NCBI GenBank assembly: GCA_038207265.1
Contig: JBBQZZ010000002.1
Coordinates: 372,001 to 436,000 of the forward strand
Direction of reading: 5' to 3'
DNA: 64,000 bases
Source of the DNA: JACMLD01 sp038207265
GTDB lineage: Bacteria; Bacteroidota; Bacteroidia; Chitinophagales; Chitinophagaceae
Below the pieces are notes generated by a model. It was not told the DNA's origin. It ran no database searches and saw nothing but the letters and a program-made list of their open reading frames with translations. Each line of letters starts with the position of its first letter. The stretch's first letter is position 1. Of this stretch, positions 8,650 through 17,525 are shown piece after piece. The position numbers were made by a program, and so were the translations under genes.

Positions 8650-8657
8650 TATCTTCG
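8650..8657 (+). promoter_or_regulatory. -7 element of the FKBP lipoprotein gene
   Basis: TATCTTCG, the TAnnTTCG variant of the Bacteroidota -7 element, lies 19 bases before the ATG at 8677. The -33 region is not clear. Confidence 0.4.
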
Positions 8658-8676
8658 CAAAAATTTTTACAGCATT

Positions 8677-9159
8677 ATGAGAAAGCAAAGTTTAGTGTTA
8701 TGTTTCGCAGCGTTCCTTTTATTCAATCTGAGTTGTTCAAAAAACAATGCTTCTTCACCTTGCACTAATCATTCTATAGCACAGGACGAACCAGTTATTC
8801 TGACTTATCTCGCTAACAATAATATTACCGGGTATGTTAAACATCCAAGTGGTCTTTATTATAAAATAATTACACCCGGTACCGGAGCGAGCGCAGGTTT
8901 GTCTTCAAAAGTTTTTGTGAAATACAATGGTACTTACACAAATAATACGTCATTTGATGCAGTATCGGATCCAAGTAAAACGGGCTGGGTGCTGGGCACA
9001 TTAATACAGGCATGGCAAATAGGAATTCCATTGATCCAGAAAGGTGGAAAAATTCAACTCTTTGTTCCTTCTGCACTGGCGTATGGCTGCCAGCAAACTG
9101 GCCCGATACCAGGAAATTCTGTATTGATATTTGAAGTAGAGTTGGTAGATGTGTTATGA
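8677..9159 (+). CDS. FKBP-type peptidyl-prolyl cis-trans isomerase, lipoprotein
   Basis: A 160-residue lipoprotein. The signal peptide ends in LFNLSC, a lipobox with the lipidated Cys at residue 20. The rest is one FKBP domain (YYKIITPGTGASAGLSSKVFVKYNG, then WQIGIPLIQKGGKIQLFVPSALAYG and PGNSVLIFEVELVDV). It catalyses proline isomerisation during folding of envelope proteins. Its FKBP domain is clearly similar to the C-terminal domain of the DUF3472 fusion 2 kb upstream (both share WQIG.P and GGKI...PSALAY), so the two probably arose by local duplication. Confidence 0.9.
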   Translation: MRKQSLVLCFAAFLLFNLSCSKNNASSPCTNHSIAQDEPVILTYLANNNITGYVKHPSGLYYKIITPGTGASAGLSSKVFVKYNGTYTNNTSFDAVSDPSKTGWVLGTLIQAWQIGIPLIQKGGKIQLFVPSALAYGCQQTGPIPGNSVLIFEVELVDVL

Positions 9160-9339
9160 TTTATTGAACAGTCGTTTGTCCATTTCAAAAATGGATAGTT
9201 AAGTTTAACCCGATTGACCGGGATTATTACATCTAAAGAAAATCACGAGCCGAAAGGATTTATAAGAAATCGTTAACAGTAATGGCGTTGACCTGAAAAG
9301 GCAGCGCCATTTGTTTTACTTTTACAGCAAACATCTACA

Positions 9340-10764
9340 TTGTCACACGAAGCCATTTCAGTTTTTGATATTTTTAAAATCGGCATAGGCCCGTCCAGCT
9401 CCCATACATTGGGACCATGGAGGGCGGCAGAACGTTTCCTGCAATCACTTGAACAAAAGAATATTCTGCAAGATGTAACTGCCATTGAAATTCTGCTGTA
9501 TGGATCCCTGGCAAAAACGGGCAAAGGACATGGGACAGATATTGCCATTCAATTGGGTTTAAGCGGTGACGATCCCGTGACTTTTGATGTGAATGCTATC
9601 CAGGCAAGGATGAACGATATTATTTCTATGAATAAAATAGTGCTCAATGGAAAACATGAAATAGATTTCAATCCGCATGAAGACATAGAATTTCTTATGG
9701 CTGAATCACTTCCATTTCATCCAAACGCACTCACATTTTTAGTTTCTACGTGTCATAACGAAAAATTTGCTGAAACATATTATTCAGTAGGTGGTGGGTT
9801 TGTGGTTAAAGAAGGAGAAAAAAACAATGCCGCCGATAATATTCAATTGCCTTTTCCGATAGATACGGCCGACGATCTTTTGCATTGGTGCATGAAAGGA
9901 TTATCCATTAGCGAAGTGGTAATGGAAAATGAAACAGCATGGTGCAGCGAAACAGTAGTTAAAGAACGGTTGCTGAATATATGGCGCGTCATGAAAGAAT
10001 GTATGTACCGCGGCTGCCATACACGTGGTATCTTACCCGGAGGGTTAAACGTAAAAAGAAGAGCCGCAGATCTCAACAAAAAATTATTGGCAGGAAAATC
10101 TTACAGTGATTACGACTCCTGGGTAAATGCAATAAGGAGTGGTGGAAGTGATTTTAAATATATACTTGACTGGGTAAGTTGTTTTGCATTAGCGGTAAAT
10201 GAGGAAAACGCATCTTTTGGCCGGGTAGTAACGGCGCCCACCAATGGAGCAGCCGGCGTTATTCCAGCGGTATTGCAATACTATGTTGTTTTCTGTGATG
10301 GAATGAAGGAGGAGAAAATTATCCAGTTTATGTTAACGGCTGCAGAGATTGGAAGCATATTTAAAAAGGGTTCAACCATATCTGCTGCAATGGGTGGTTG
10401 CCAGGCAGAGATTGGTGTGTCATCTGCAATGGCGGCAGCAGGACTAACTGAATGTTCGGGTGGTACACAACGACAATCCCTGATGGCATCAGAAATAGCA
10501 ATGGAGCACCATTTGGGTCTTACCTGTGATCCAATTGGTGGATTGGTGCAGGTGCCCTGTATAGAAAGAAATACCATGGGCGCCATTAAAGCCATTACCG
10601 CGTCTCAGCTTGCATTACAAAGCACACCTGATTTTGCTAAAGTTTCATTGGATGCTGTTATCAAAACGATGTGGGATACGGCACAGGATATGAATAGCAA
10701 ATACAAAGAAACTTCCGATGGAGGGTTGGCAATTAATATTCCGCTGAGTTTGCCGGAGTGTTAA
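9340..10764 (+). CDS. sdaA: L-serine dehydratase, iron-sulfur-dependent, single chain
   Basis: A 474-residue enzyme that deaminates L-serine to pyruvate and ammonia. The N-terminal beta domain starts SVFDIFKIGIGPSSSHTLGPW, the family hallmark. The alpha domain carries TAPTNGAAGVIPA and three cysteines in the conserved places (354 in GGCQAE, 396 in LTCDPIGG, 407 in QVPCIERN), which bind the 4Fe-4S cluster. Length is normal for the fused form. The start is TTG (TCA CAC GAA follow), with no better ATG before the conserved N-terminus. A TACTTTTA promoter-like element lies at 9317-9324. It is transcribed alone. Confidence 0.95.
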   Translation: MSHEAISVFDIFKIGIGPSSSHTLGPWRAAERFLQSLEQKNILQDVTAIEILLYGSLAKTGKGHGTDIAIQLGLSGDDPVTFDVNAIQARMNDIISMNKIVLNGKHEIDFNPHEDIEFLMAESLPFHPNALTFLVSTCHNEKFAETYYSVGGGFVVKEGEKNNAADNIQLPFPIDTADDLLHWCMKGLSISEVVMENETAWCSETVVKERLLNIWRVMKECMYRGCHTRGILPGGLNVKRRAADLNKKLLAGKSYSDYDSWVNAIRSGGSDFKYILDWVSCFALAVNEENASFGRVVTAPTNGAAGVIPAVLQYYVVFCDGMKEEKIIQFMLTAAEIGSIFKKGSTISAAMGGCQAEIGVSSAMAAAGLTECSGGTQRQSLMASEIAMEHHLGLTCDPIGGLVQVPCIERNTMGAIKAITASQLALQSTPDFAKVSLDAVIKTMWDTAQDMNSKYKETSDGGLAINIPLSLPEC

Positions 10765-11182
10765 CCACCACCCATTTTCATAGATTGGAGAATGGGGCGG
10801 TTTCTATCAATTGTGATAAATATCGGCTATGGGTATATGTTACTTTAAAACAATCCGATGAATTGAATACAGAACAAGGATGTGTAGAAAAATCTTTTGA
10901 GTGGCAATTAGATAAGTTGCCGATTGAGTGAGTTGAACATCAATTTCTAAAGGATGTACCTTTCTGCGCAAGGGAGAAAATGGATAGCGGAAAATGCTCA
11001 AACGCAAATAAATACTACTAAATTTCACTTGTAGCCATGTTATTTGAATTCTTTTTATTGCTATCATAATATCCCGCAGAATTTTTAAAGCAACTGATTG
11101 GCTGTTTAAGATAGCTACCGATAAAACATTGTGTAGCGGATTATATTTCTCCTCTCTTTGAAAATGGCGCGGGCACCAGGGA
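10765..11182. other. Intergenic region between sdaA and mqnE
   Basis: This 418-base stretch lies between the converging 3' ends of sdaA and mqnE. The only sizeable frame (minus strand, about 75 codons) is rich in Ile, Leu and Arg with no recognisable features and is probably not a gene. A weak hairpin (CCCATT / AATGGG, about 10771-10796) may end sdaA transcription. Nothing else is visible. Confidence 0.4.
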
Positions 11183-12355
11183 CTAGTTCAGCGAAGGATC
11201 CCCTTCCATCTCTTTCAGTTCAATTTTACTGTAATCGCGTATTTCATTATAGAGTGTATCTCTTTCTATGGGTTGTCGCTTTGCTTGTTTGATAAGCGTA
11301 ACCAGTTGTGATGTGGTCATAGCAGGCGTTTGTTCTTCACTGCCAGCCATTGAATAAATTTTTGTGGTATCATCAATGGTTCCGTCCAAATCATTTACTC
11401 CAAAAGACAAACTGAGTTGTGCATTTTGTCTGCCCAGCATGGGCCAGTAGGCTTTGAGATGCGGGAAATTATCCATGTACAACCTTGCAACAGCATACAA
11501 ACGCATGTCTTCAACAACGGTGCTTTCCGGTACATCACTCATATCATTGTCTTTATTCCTGAATTTAAGTGGAATAAAAGTATTGAACCCGCCGGTTTCA
11601 TCCTGTAACTGTCTTAGTCTTTCCATATGATCTATGCGATGTTCATATTTTTCTATATGTCCATATAACATCGTTGCATTGCTATGCATACCCATTTTGT
11701 GTGCTGTACGGTGTATGTTGAGCCATCCTTCTGCATTTACTTTATCGGCACAAATTTTTTCCCTGATTTCCGGATGAAATATTTCTGCGCCACCACCAGG
11801 TAATGAATCAAGACCCGCTTCCTTCAATAATCGCAAGCCTTCTTCTGCTGTTACTTTGGCTTTGCGGAACATATAATCAAGTTCTACAGCGGTATAGCCT
11901 TTAATATGTAAATCGGGTCTGTGTTTTTTCATTTTTTTCATCAGGCCGATGAAAAAATCCAGATTTAATTTTGGGTGAACACCTCCCACAATATGTACCT
12001 CCGTTACCGGTTTGCCATCATAACTCTTTACGATGTCCATCATCTGTTCTTCACTTAGTTCCCATCCTTCTTCACGGTGCGCATATAGTCGTGAGTATGC
12101 ACAGAAGGCGCAGGAAAAAACACAAACATTGGTAGGCTCAATATGAAAATTGCGGTTGAAATAAGTCTTGTCACCATGTTTTTTTTCACGCACATAATTG
12201 GCCAGCATCCCAAGGTAAGAGAGGGTTCCTTTCTCAAAAAGTTGTATGCCATCTTGCGGAGTTATCCGCTTTCCATCAATAATCTTGTTGCCAATTTCTT
12301 TTAATGCCCCCCCGGTAGATTTAATTAGTGCGGTTACCTGTTCTGCAGTACTCAT
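11183..12355 (-). CDS. mqnE: Aminofutalosine synthase (radical SAM)
   Basis: A 390-residue radical SAM enzyme of the futalosine route to menaquinone. The cluster motif is CVFSCAFC (Cx3Cx2C) after HIEPTN. Segments SLPGGGAEIFHPEIREKIC, NATMLYGHIE and LQDETGGFNTFIPL are the forms seen in MqnE rather than MqnC (dehypoxanthine futalosine cyclase). It joins the enolpyruvyl chorismate-derived substrate to adenosylmethionine to give aminofutalosine. The other mqn genes are not in this window. MqnC is the alternative, judged less likely on these motifs. Confidence 0.85.
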   Translation of the reverse strand: MSTAEQVTALIKSTGGALKEIGNKIIDGKRITPQDGIQLFEKGTLSYLGMLANYVREKKHGDKTYFNRNFHIEPTNVCVFSCAFCAYSRLYAHREEGWELSEEQMMDIVKSYDGKPVTEVHIVGGVHPKLNLDFFIGLMKKMKKHRPDLHIKGYTAVELDYMFRKAKVTAEEGLRLLKEAGLDSLPGGGAEIFHPEIREKICADKVNAEGWLNIHRTAHKMGMHSNATMLYGHIEKYEHRIDHMERLRQLQDETGGFNTFIPLKFRNKDNDMSDVPESTVVEDMRLYAVARLYMDNFPHLKAYWPMLGRQNAQLSLSFGVNDLDGTIDDTTKIYSMAGSEEQTPAMTTSQLVTLIKQAKRQPIERDTLYNEIRDYSKIELKEMEGDPSLN

Positions 12356-12684
12356 GATTGCTTTTTTGAGAATGCAAAGTTACAGTCACTTCAGCAAATC
12401 ATCATGATATCTTTAACACTAATTCCGAAAGATGGCTTTTTTTTTGCTATAGCTGTGACAGCGATATTTTTTTGTTGTCGCGCAACAATTGATTCATTTC
12501 GCTGTTGTGAATTGAGTTGCTTATCCACATCTTGTGAATAATTAGCAGTAGGTAATATCTTATAACCTGAATTATATTTGAAAGAGATGAGTGGAAAATT
12601 AATAACGGCAATTTGTACCACTTTTTAAAAACAAGGTTGAAATTTGTTATTCATAGATAACACAACCAATAAAACTGAAGTGCA
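12356..12684. other. Divergent intergenic region between mqnE and phoH
   Basis: This 329-base AT-rich stretch must contain the promoters of both divergent genes. No strong TTTG/TAnnTTTG pair was recognised. A 76-codon frame on the minus strand has no features of a real protein. Confidence 0.4.
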
Positions 12685-13656
12685 TTGACAGAAGCAATCA
12701 TTAACCTTGAGACAGTAAATCCTATTGAATTCTTTGGAGTTAACAATGGCAAACTAGATATACTGAAAAAGAAATTCCCCCTGCTGAAAGTATTGAGTCG
12801 TGGTACGCAGGTGAAATTGAGTGGTTCACCCGAGCAGGTGGAAACTGCCAAAGAGAAAATCGATCTCATTGTTCAGTACCTGGAACGCAACGGTCACATG
12901 AGTGAAAACTATTTTGAGCAAATTCTCGGAGGTGACGATGCCGAAACCGTTGATCATTTTATAGATCGAAATCCTAATGATATCCTGGTATTTGGTCCCA
13001 ATGGGAAGACCGTTCGAGCAAGAACAGCCAACCAGAAGAGCATGGTCTCTGGAATTGATAAGAATGATATCTTATTTGCTATCGGGCCGGCAGGAACTGG
13101 TAAAACATATACAGCGGTAGCGTTAGCAGTACGGGCATTGAAAAATAAAACAGTAAAGAAAATTATTTTAACACGCCCAGCTGTTGAAGCCGGTGAAAGC
13201 CTTGGATTTTTACCAGGAGATCTTAAAGAAAAAATTGATCCTTATTTAAGACCGCTATATGATGCTTTGGATGATATGATTCCGGCAGACAAACTTGGTT
13301 ATTACATGAGTACAAGAACCATCGAAATTGCTCCATTGGCCTATATGCGCGGAAGAACACTGGATCACGCGTTCATTATTCTAGATGAAGCGCAGAACTC
13401 AACTGACCTGCAATTGAAAATGTTTTTAACACGTATTGGTTCAAATGCGAAAGCTATTATTACGGGGGATATGACACAAGTAGATTTGCCACGTAATCAG
13501 CGCAGTGGTTTGGAAAAGGCGGTTCGGATTTTACAAAATGTAGATGGTATTGCACATATTAAACTAGATGAAGAAGATGTAGTACGGCACCGGTTGGTAA
13601 AAGCCATCATCCGGGCATACGACAAAGAGAAATTAAGGGAAGATGCAAACTCCTGA
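12685..13656 (+). CDS. phoH: PhoH family ATPase
   Basis: A 323-residue cytoplasmic protein. Residues 1-100 form a KH-like nucleic-acid-binding region (LKVLSRGTQVKLSGSPEQVETAK is typical). The PhoH P-loop domain follows, with Walker A GPAGTGKT at residues 134-141 and Walker B AFIILDEAQN. The TGDMTQVDLP motif is diagnostic of PhoH. The family is predicted to act in RNA metabolism with YbeY; the exact reaction is not settled. The start is TTG, because no ATG precedes the conserved N-terminus. A terminator follows directly. Confidence 0.92.
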   Translation: MTEAIINLETVNPIEFFGVNNGKLDILKKKFPLLKVLSRGTQVKLSGSPEQVETAKEKIDLIVQYLERNGHMSENYFEQILGGDDAETVDHFIDRNPNDILVFGPNGKTVRARTANQKSMVSGIDKNDILFAIGPAGTGKTYTAVALAVRALKNKTVKKIILTRPAVEAGESLGFLPGDLKEKIDPYLRPLYDALDDMIPADKLGYYMSTRTIEIAPLAYMRGRTLDHAFIILDEAQNSTDLQLKMFLTRIGSNAKAIITGDMTQVDLPRNQRSGLEKAVRILQNVDGIAHIKLDEEDVVRHRLVKAIIRAYDKEKLREDANS

Positions 13657-13678
13657 TATAATCCGGAATTATAAAAAC

Positions 13679-13708
13679 AAGGCGTTCTGAATAAGGACGC
13701 CTTTTGTA
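13679..13708 (+). terminator. Rho-independent terminator after phoH
   Basis: A perfect 7-bp stem AAGGCGT / ACGCCTT (13679-13685 and 13697-13703) with an 11-base loop, followed by a short T-rich stretch. It lies 22 bases after the phoH stop. Confidence 0.75.
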
Positions 13709-13829
13709 TTATATGATTTCTCATTTTGATAGATGCCTGATTATTTTACTATCCAATTGCCACAGTTGTGAGTTAGGATTCTGTATAATCGTCAGTCAAA
13801 ATTGTTTTAACGCTACCATGCTATTTTGA

Positions 13830-13837
13830 TACATTTG
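13830..13837 (+). promoter_or_regulatory. -7 element of the lipoprotein/crcB operon
   Basis: TACATTTG is a perfect TAnnTTTG, 17 bases before the ATG at 13855. A TTTT at 13805-13808 lies 21 bases upstream, in the -33 position. Confidence 0.5.
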
Positions 13838-13854
13838 CTGGGAAATAAAGACAA

Positions 13855-14250
13855 ATGAAAAAAATTATTTTTTTAATTGCAGTGGTTTCTCTTTTGGCCT
13901 GTAACGCAGATACGGGTTATAAAAAAGCTGAAGACGCACAGGAAGCTGCCAGGGAGTTTATCAGGGCTTCACTGGATGGCAATTATGATAAGGCCAGTTT
14001 TTATTTATACAAAGATTCAGCGGGGGTTAATGAAATGCTCCTGAATAAATGGAAGGCTGATTACAGCAAGTGGAAACAGGAAGATAAAGTGGGTCACAAG
14101 GATGCCAATATTATTGTTATCACAACAGAAAAAGTAAATGACTCATCCCTCAATTATGTTTTCTCCAATTCTTATAAAAAAGATACCACCACCATTAAAG
14201 TGCTAAAAGCAAAAGGAGATTGGCTGGTTGATTTAAAAGATATTCACTAA
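13855..14250 (+). CDS. DUF4878-like lipoprotein
   Basis: A 131-residue lipoprotein with lipobox SLLAC (Cys 16). The mature part fits the DUF4878 NTF2-like fold: a helical start (EDAQEAAREFIRASLDGNYDKAS), a polar middle, and closing strands ending LKAKGDWLVDLKDIH. Family members bind small ligands or act as accessory domains; no function is established. It ends 7 bases before crcB, so the two are probably co-transcribed. Confidence 0.75.
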   Translation: MKKIIFLIAVVSLLACNADTGYKKAEDAQEAAREFIRASLDGNYDKASFYLYKDSAGVNEMLLNKWKADYSKWKQEDKVGHKDANIIVITTEKVNDSSLNYVFSNSYKKDTTTIKVLKAKGDWLVDLKDIH

Positions 14251-14257
14251 TTAATAC

Positions 14258-14638
14258 ATGAGTTTCAGAATCCTTTTATTGGTTGGAATTGGCGGTGGCC
14301 TTGGCAGTGTGGCAAGGTACGCCTGTTACCGTTTTATTACAGACAGCCATCAATACGCTTTTCCATGGGGAACATTCCTGGTGAACGTACTTGGCTGTTT
14401 ATTAATTGGAATATTTCATGCACTGGCTGAAAAAGGAAACCTTATGACCCCTGAAACGCGATTGTTTTTAACCGCAGGGTTTTGCGGAGGTTTCACCACT
14501 TTTTCCTCGTTTGCCTATGAAAATATCAGTCTGCTGAAAGCAGGAGATTTTATCAATTTCTCTTTGTATACTGCATGTAGTGTATTAGTAGGATTGCTGG
14601 CTACCTATGTGGGTATCATAATAATTAAATTAATTTAA
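14258..14638 (+). CDS. crcB: Fluoride ion channel CrcB/Fluc
   Basis: A 126-residue inner-membrane protein with four helices that exports fluoride as a dual-topology dimer. Family motifs are complete: GGGLGSVARY in helix 1, PWGTFLVNVLGCLLIG in helix 2 with the pore asparagine, and GFCGGFTTFSSF in helix 3 with the phenylalanine box and the break that binds the central sodium. A single full-length copy is present, as expected for a homodimer. No fluoride riboswitch was recognised upstream. The gene follows a lipoprotein gene by 7 bases. Confidence 0.95.
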   Translation: MSFRILLLVGIGGGLGSVARYACYRFITDSHQYAFPWGTFLVNVLGCLLIGIFHALAEKGNLMTPETRLFLTAGFCGGFTTFSSFAYENISLLKAGDFINFSLYTACSVLVGLLATYVGIIIIKLI

Positions 14639-14720
14639 TACAAACCTATCCGGCATCCTTCACGAGCTTGTTATATTTACCAGGGGAAGCTTCAAATTAA
14701 TTTTAGAAACAAAACATACG

Positions 14721-15722
14721 ATGAGAAAACTGACAGCATTCCTTTATACTCCGGTTATAATGTTGAGTACGGTATTGTTATTGTCTTGGGGAACATGGGG
14801 TCACCAGCATATCAACCGCGCCGCTGTATTTGCTTTACCGGAGGAAATGCGGCATTTCTTTTACAATCATATTGATTTTATCACCGAAGAATCTGTCATA
14901 CCCGATGTAAGGAAGTACAGCATCAATGATAAAGCAGAATTTTCGCGTCATTATATTGACCTGGAATCTTTTCAGGTTAATCCATCAGATACGCTGCCTT
15001 ATACAATGAAAGATGCTGCCGCGAAGTATGATGCAAAATTCCTGGATAAAAATGGGATTCTGCCCTGGTATATGATGGAGATGATGGATAAACTTTCTAA
15101 AGCCTTCAGAGAAAAAAGAAAAGCAGAAATACTTTTCCTGGCCGCGGACCTGGGTCACTACCTCGGAGATGCACATATGCCCTTGCATACTGCATTGAAT
15201 CATGACGGGCAGTTTACAGATCAGAAAGGAATACATGCATTCTGGGAATCACAATTGCCGGAGAAATTTGGCGATGGCTATAATTTTTATACCGGTGATG
15301 CGGTTTACATTAACGATATCAAAAAGGAAGTGTGGCGCATCATTATGGACAGCCATAAACTGGCAGATACTTTGTTGCTGACCGAGAAAAAATTGCAGCG
15401 CGAATTTCCCGCTGATAAAATATATGAAAAAGATGCTGTAGGAAATTTGCTGAAAAATAAGTTCAACCAAACTGTTCATACGTACGAATATGCCAAAGCA
15501 TACCATAGTGCTTTGAATGGAATGGTAGAAAAGCAAATGCGCCTGGCCATTGCGGCTACTGCAAATTTTTGGTTTACTGCCTGGGTAAATGCAGGAAAAC
15601 CAAATATTGATGAGCTTGATCCTGAGGCCCTCACTGAACGCAATAAAAAGAATTGCCGGAAGGATTTTAAACGCTGGAAAAAAGGAGAACTGTTTGGATT
15701 TAAGATTGACAGCGAATTTTAG
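14721..15722 (+). CDS. Exported zinc-dependent phospholipase C / S1-P1 nuclease-like protein
   Basis: A 333-residue protein. The signal peptide ends near LLLSWG, and the mature N-terminus is WGTWGHQHINRAAV, where the Trp and His match the first zinc ligands of the phospholipase C/P1 nuclease superfamily. Further ligand motifs are HYIDLE, DLGHYLGDAHMPLHT and HAFWES. This all-helical fold with three zinc ions cuts phosphodiesters in phospholipids or nucleic acids. Which substrate is used here cannot be read from the sequence. The C-terminus is basic. Confidence 0.85.
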   Translation: MRKLTAFLYTPVIMLSTVLLLSWGTWGHQHINRAAVFALPEEMRHFFYNHIDFITEESVIPDVRKYSINDKAEFSRHYIDLESFQVNPSDTLPYTMKDAAAKYDAKFLDKNGILPWYMMEMMDKLSKAFREKRKAEILFLAADLGHYLGDAHMPLHTALNHDGQFTDQKGIHAFWESQLPEKFGDGYNFYTGDAVYINDIKKEVWRIIMDSHKLADTLLLTEKKLQREFPADKIYEKDAVGNLLKNKFNQTVHTYEYAKAYHSALNGMVEKQMRLAIAATANFWFTAWVNAGKPNIDELDPEALTERNKKNCRKDFKRWKKGELFGFKIDSEF

Positions 15723-15788
15723 TGTGTTTTGACATTTGCTGCAGGTCCGGATTATCAAAACAAATGCTTATTTCAGCAAATTGATTTG

Positions 15789-15796
15789 TACGTTTG
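15789..15796 (+). promoter_or_regulatory. -7 element of the pyrophosphatase gene
   Basis: TACGTTTG is a perfect TAnnTTTG, 22 bases before the ATG at 15819. It lies within the longer possible frame starting at 15729, which supports the later start. Confidence 0.55.
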
Positions 15797-15818
15797 TAAG
15801 GTTAATCAATTCATTAAT

Positions 15819-16361
15819 ATGCTTACTATATCTCATCCATGGCATGGTGTATCTCCGGGAGAAAATTCTCCGAGAATTGTAAATGCAATTGTTGAAATCC
15901 CTCAGGGTTCCAGGTGTAAATATGAAATTGATAAGGCCAGCGGACTATTGAAACTGGATCGGATTATATATTCCTCTTTTCACTATCCCTGTAACTATGG
16001 TTTTATTCCGCAAACGTATGGAGATGACAAAGATCCTTTAGACATTCTCATTTTAACCTCTTTGCCCGTTCAGGCGCTTTGCCTCATGGAGGCCAAAGTA
16101 ATCGGTGTAATGCAGATGGTAGACAGTGGCGATGCCGACGATAAAATAATTGCGGTGGCTGCAAATGATCCCAGCGTAAACCACTATAACAATATTGAAG
16201 AATTGCCTAAACATTTTTTTGATGAACTACGGCATTTTTTTGAAGAATATAAGAAGTTGGAAAATAAAACTGTCATAGTGGAGGAATTTGGCGATAAGTC
16301 AACTGCATTGAAAGTAATTCAGGATGCCATTGTGTTTTACAAAGAGAATTTCAAAAAGTAG
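15819..16361 (+). CDS. ppa: Inorganic pyrophosphatase (family I)
   Basis: A 180-residue cytoplasmic enzyme that hydrolyses pyrophosphate and so drives biosynthetic reactions. The metal-binding core YGDDKDPLDILIL contains the family I aspartates. IVEIPQGSRCKYEIDK and YPCNYGFIPQTY supply the phosphate-binding Lys, Arg and Tyr. The frame is open from 15729, but ATG 15819 (MLTISHPWHGVSPG) gives the normal family length and lies just after a promoter element. TSUP follows 23 bases later, probably in the same transcript. Confidence 0.93.
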   Translation: MLTISHPWHGVSPGENSPRIVNAIVEIPQGSRCKYEIDKASGLLKLDRIIYSSFHYPCNYGFIPQTYGDDKDPLDILILTSLPVQALCLMEAKVIGVMQMVDSGDADDKIIAVAANDPSVNHYNNIEELPKHFFDELRHFFEEYKKLENKTVIVEEFGDKSTALKVIQDAIVFYKENFKK

Positions 16362-16384
16362 TCATTAACACTAAACAAATTGTT

Positions 16385-16756
16385 ATGACAACCCAAACGG
16401 TATTGCTACTTATTCTCATTGGCCTGGCTGCAGGTATTTTAAGTGGAATGATCGGTATAGGCGGAGGTATTATTATAGTGCCGGCGCTGGTGTTGGTACT
16501 AGGTTTTTCCCAGCAGCAGGCACAGGGAACCTCGTTGGGCTTATTATTATTGCCTGTAGGTATTCTGGCGGTACTGAACTACTACAAACAAGGTTATATT
16601 GACATAAAAGTTGTAGGCATTATGTGTGTCAGCTTTGTGGTTGGAGGCTGGTTGGGGAGTAAAATTTCTCTTTCGCTGCCACAGGAAACGGTTAAAAAAA
16701 TTTTTGCCGTTGTCTTATTGCTGGTAGCTGGTAAAATGTTATTCTTCGATAAGTAA
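16385..16756 (+). CDS. Half-size TSUP (TauE/SafE) family membrane protein
   Basis: A 123-residue protein with four hydrophobic segments. The first, GLAAGILSGMIGIGGGIIIVPALV, is the TSUP signature, repeated twice in full-size members of about 250 residues. Only one repeat is present, and both ends look intact (ATG start, charged end FFDK), so this is a natural half-size form that would have to dimerise. Family members export sulfite, sulfoacetate or related anions. The substrate is unknown. Confidence 0.85.
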   Translation: MTTQTVLLLILIGLAAGILSGMIGIGGGIIIVPALVLVLGFSQQQAQGTSLGLLLLPVGILAVLNYYKQGYIDIKVVGIMCVSFVVGGWLGSKISLSLPQETVKKIFAVVLLLVAGKMLFFDK

Positions 16757-16955
16757 TCTTTTTATTTTACTTCTGCTGAAATCTGCAATTAACGGAACTG
16801 ACTGTTGCTGCTTTTTTTACTCAGTTATATATCCATTTCCAACCATTAGTCATTCCGGCAAAACGAATACTAATTTACAGAAAAATGTAGCCATTCACTT
16901 ATGCAAATGTGCCTTATCTGCATCCTAGATCCAGGGAAAATTATACCTTGATGAA

Positions 16956-17525
16956 GTGAATACAGATCAACACCAACATATAACAGATATTGAACTGCTG
17001 GAGAAATTTTATGAGGATAAAAATAACCAGTGGTTGGGCATTTTGCTGCAGCGTTATACCATGTTGCTTTTTGGTGTAAGTATGAAATACCTGAAAAATG
17101 AAGAAGAGGCCAAAGATGCAGTTCAGCAAGTCTTTTTAAAATCCATCGCCGAGCTGCAAAAGTATAAAGTTGCTTATTTTAAGAGTTGGATTTATATGGT
17201 GGCAAAAAATCATTGCCTGATGAAACTGCGCGACAGGCAAGGCAAGATGCCGGTGGTGCTGAACGAGCAAACCATTGCACTGGAAGATGAACCGCTTTCA
17301 AAACAAGCACACGTTGAAAAAGACAAAGTTTTGGATGCTATGAGTATCGCACTGGAAGAATTAAACAAAGAGCAGAAACTCTGTGTAACTTTGTTTTACC
17401 TGGATCGAAAATCGTATACGGAAATTGTGGACGAAACAGGATATAGTATGATGCAGGTAAAAAGTTATATACAAAACGGTAAGCGAAATTTAAAAATTAT
17501 CATAGAACGCACCATCAGTAAATGA
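16956..17525 (+). CDS. ECF-type RNA polymerase sigma factor
   Basis: A 189-residue sigma-70 family protein with region 2 (LLFGVSMKYLKNEEEAKDAVQQVFLKSI, then FKSWIYMVAKNHC) and region 4 (LNKEQKLCVTLFYLDRKSYTEIVDETGYSMMQVKSYIQNGKRNLK). Region 3 is missing, as in ECF sigma factors. The start is GTG; an ATG five bases upstream is in another frame and stops at once. The stop overlaps the start of the next gene by four bases (ATGA), which encodes the likely anti-sigma partner. Confidence 0.92.
   Translation: MNTDQHQHITDIELLEKFYEDKNNQWLGILLQRYTMLLFGVSMKYLKNEEEAKDAVQQVFLKSIAELQKYKVAYFKSWIYMVAKNHCLMKLRDRQGKMPVVLNEQTIALEDEPLSKQAHVEKDKVLDAMSIALEELNKEQKLCVTLFYLDRKSYTEIVDETGYSMMQVKSYIQNGKRNLKIIIERTISK

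Noticed and set aside
10840..11067. 75-codon minus-strand frame between sdaA and mqnE
   Set aside because: No promoter, no recognisable domain and a biased composition. Treated as non-coding.
12391..12621. 76-codon minus-strand frame between mqnE and phoH
   Set aside because: Its AT-rich intergenic position and lack of protein-like pattern argue against a gene.
14639..14720. Fluoride riboswitch linked to crcB
   Set aside because: No matching structure was recognised upstream of the operon or after it.
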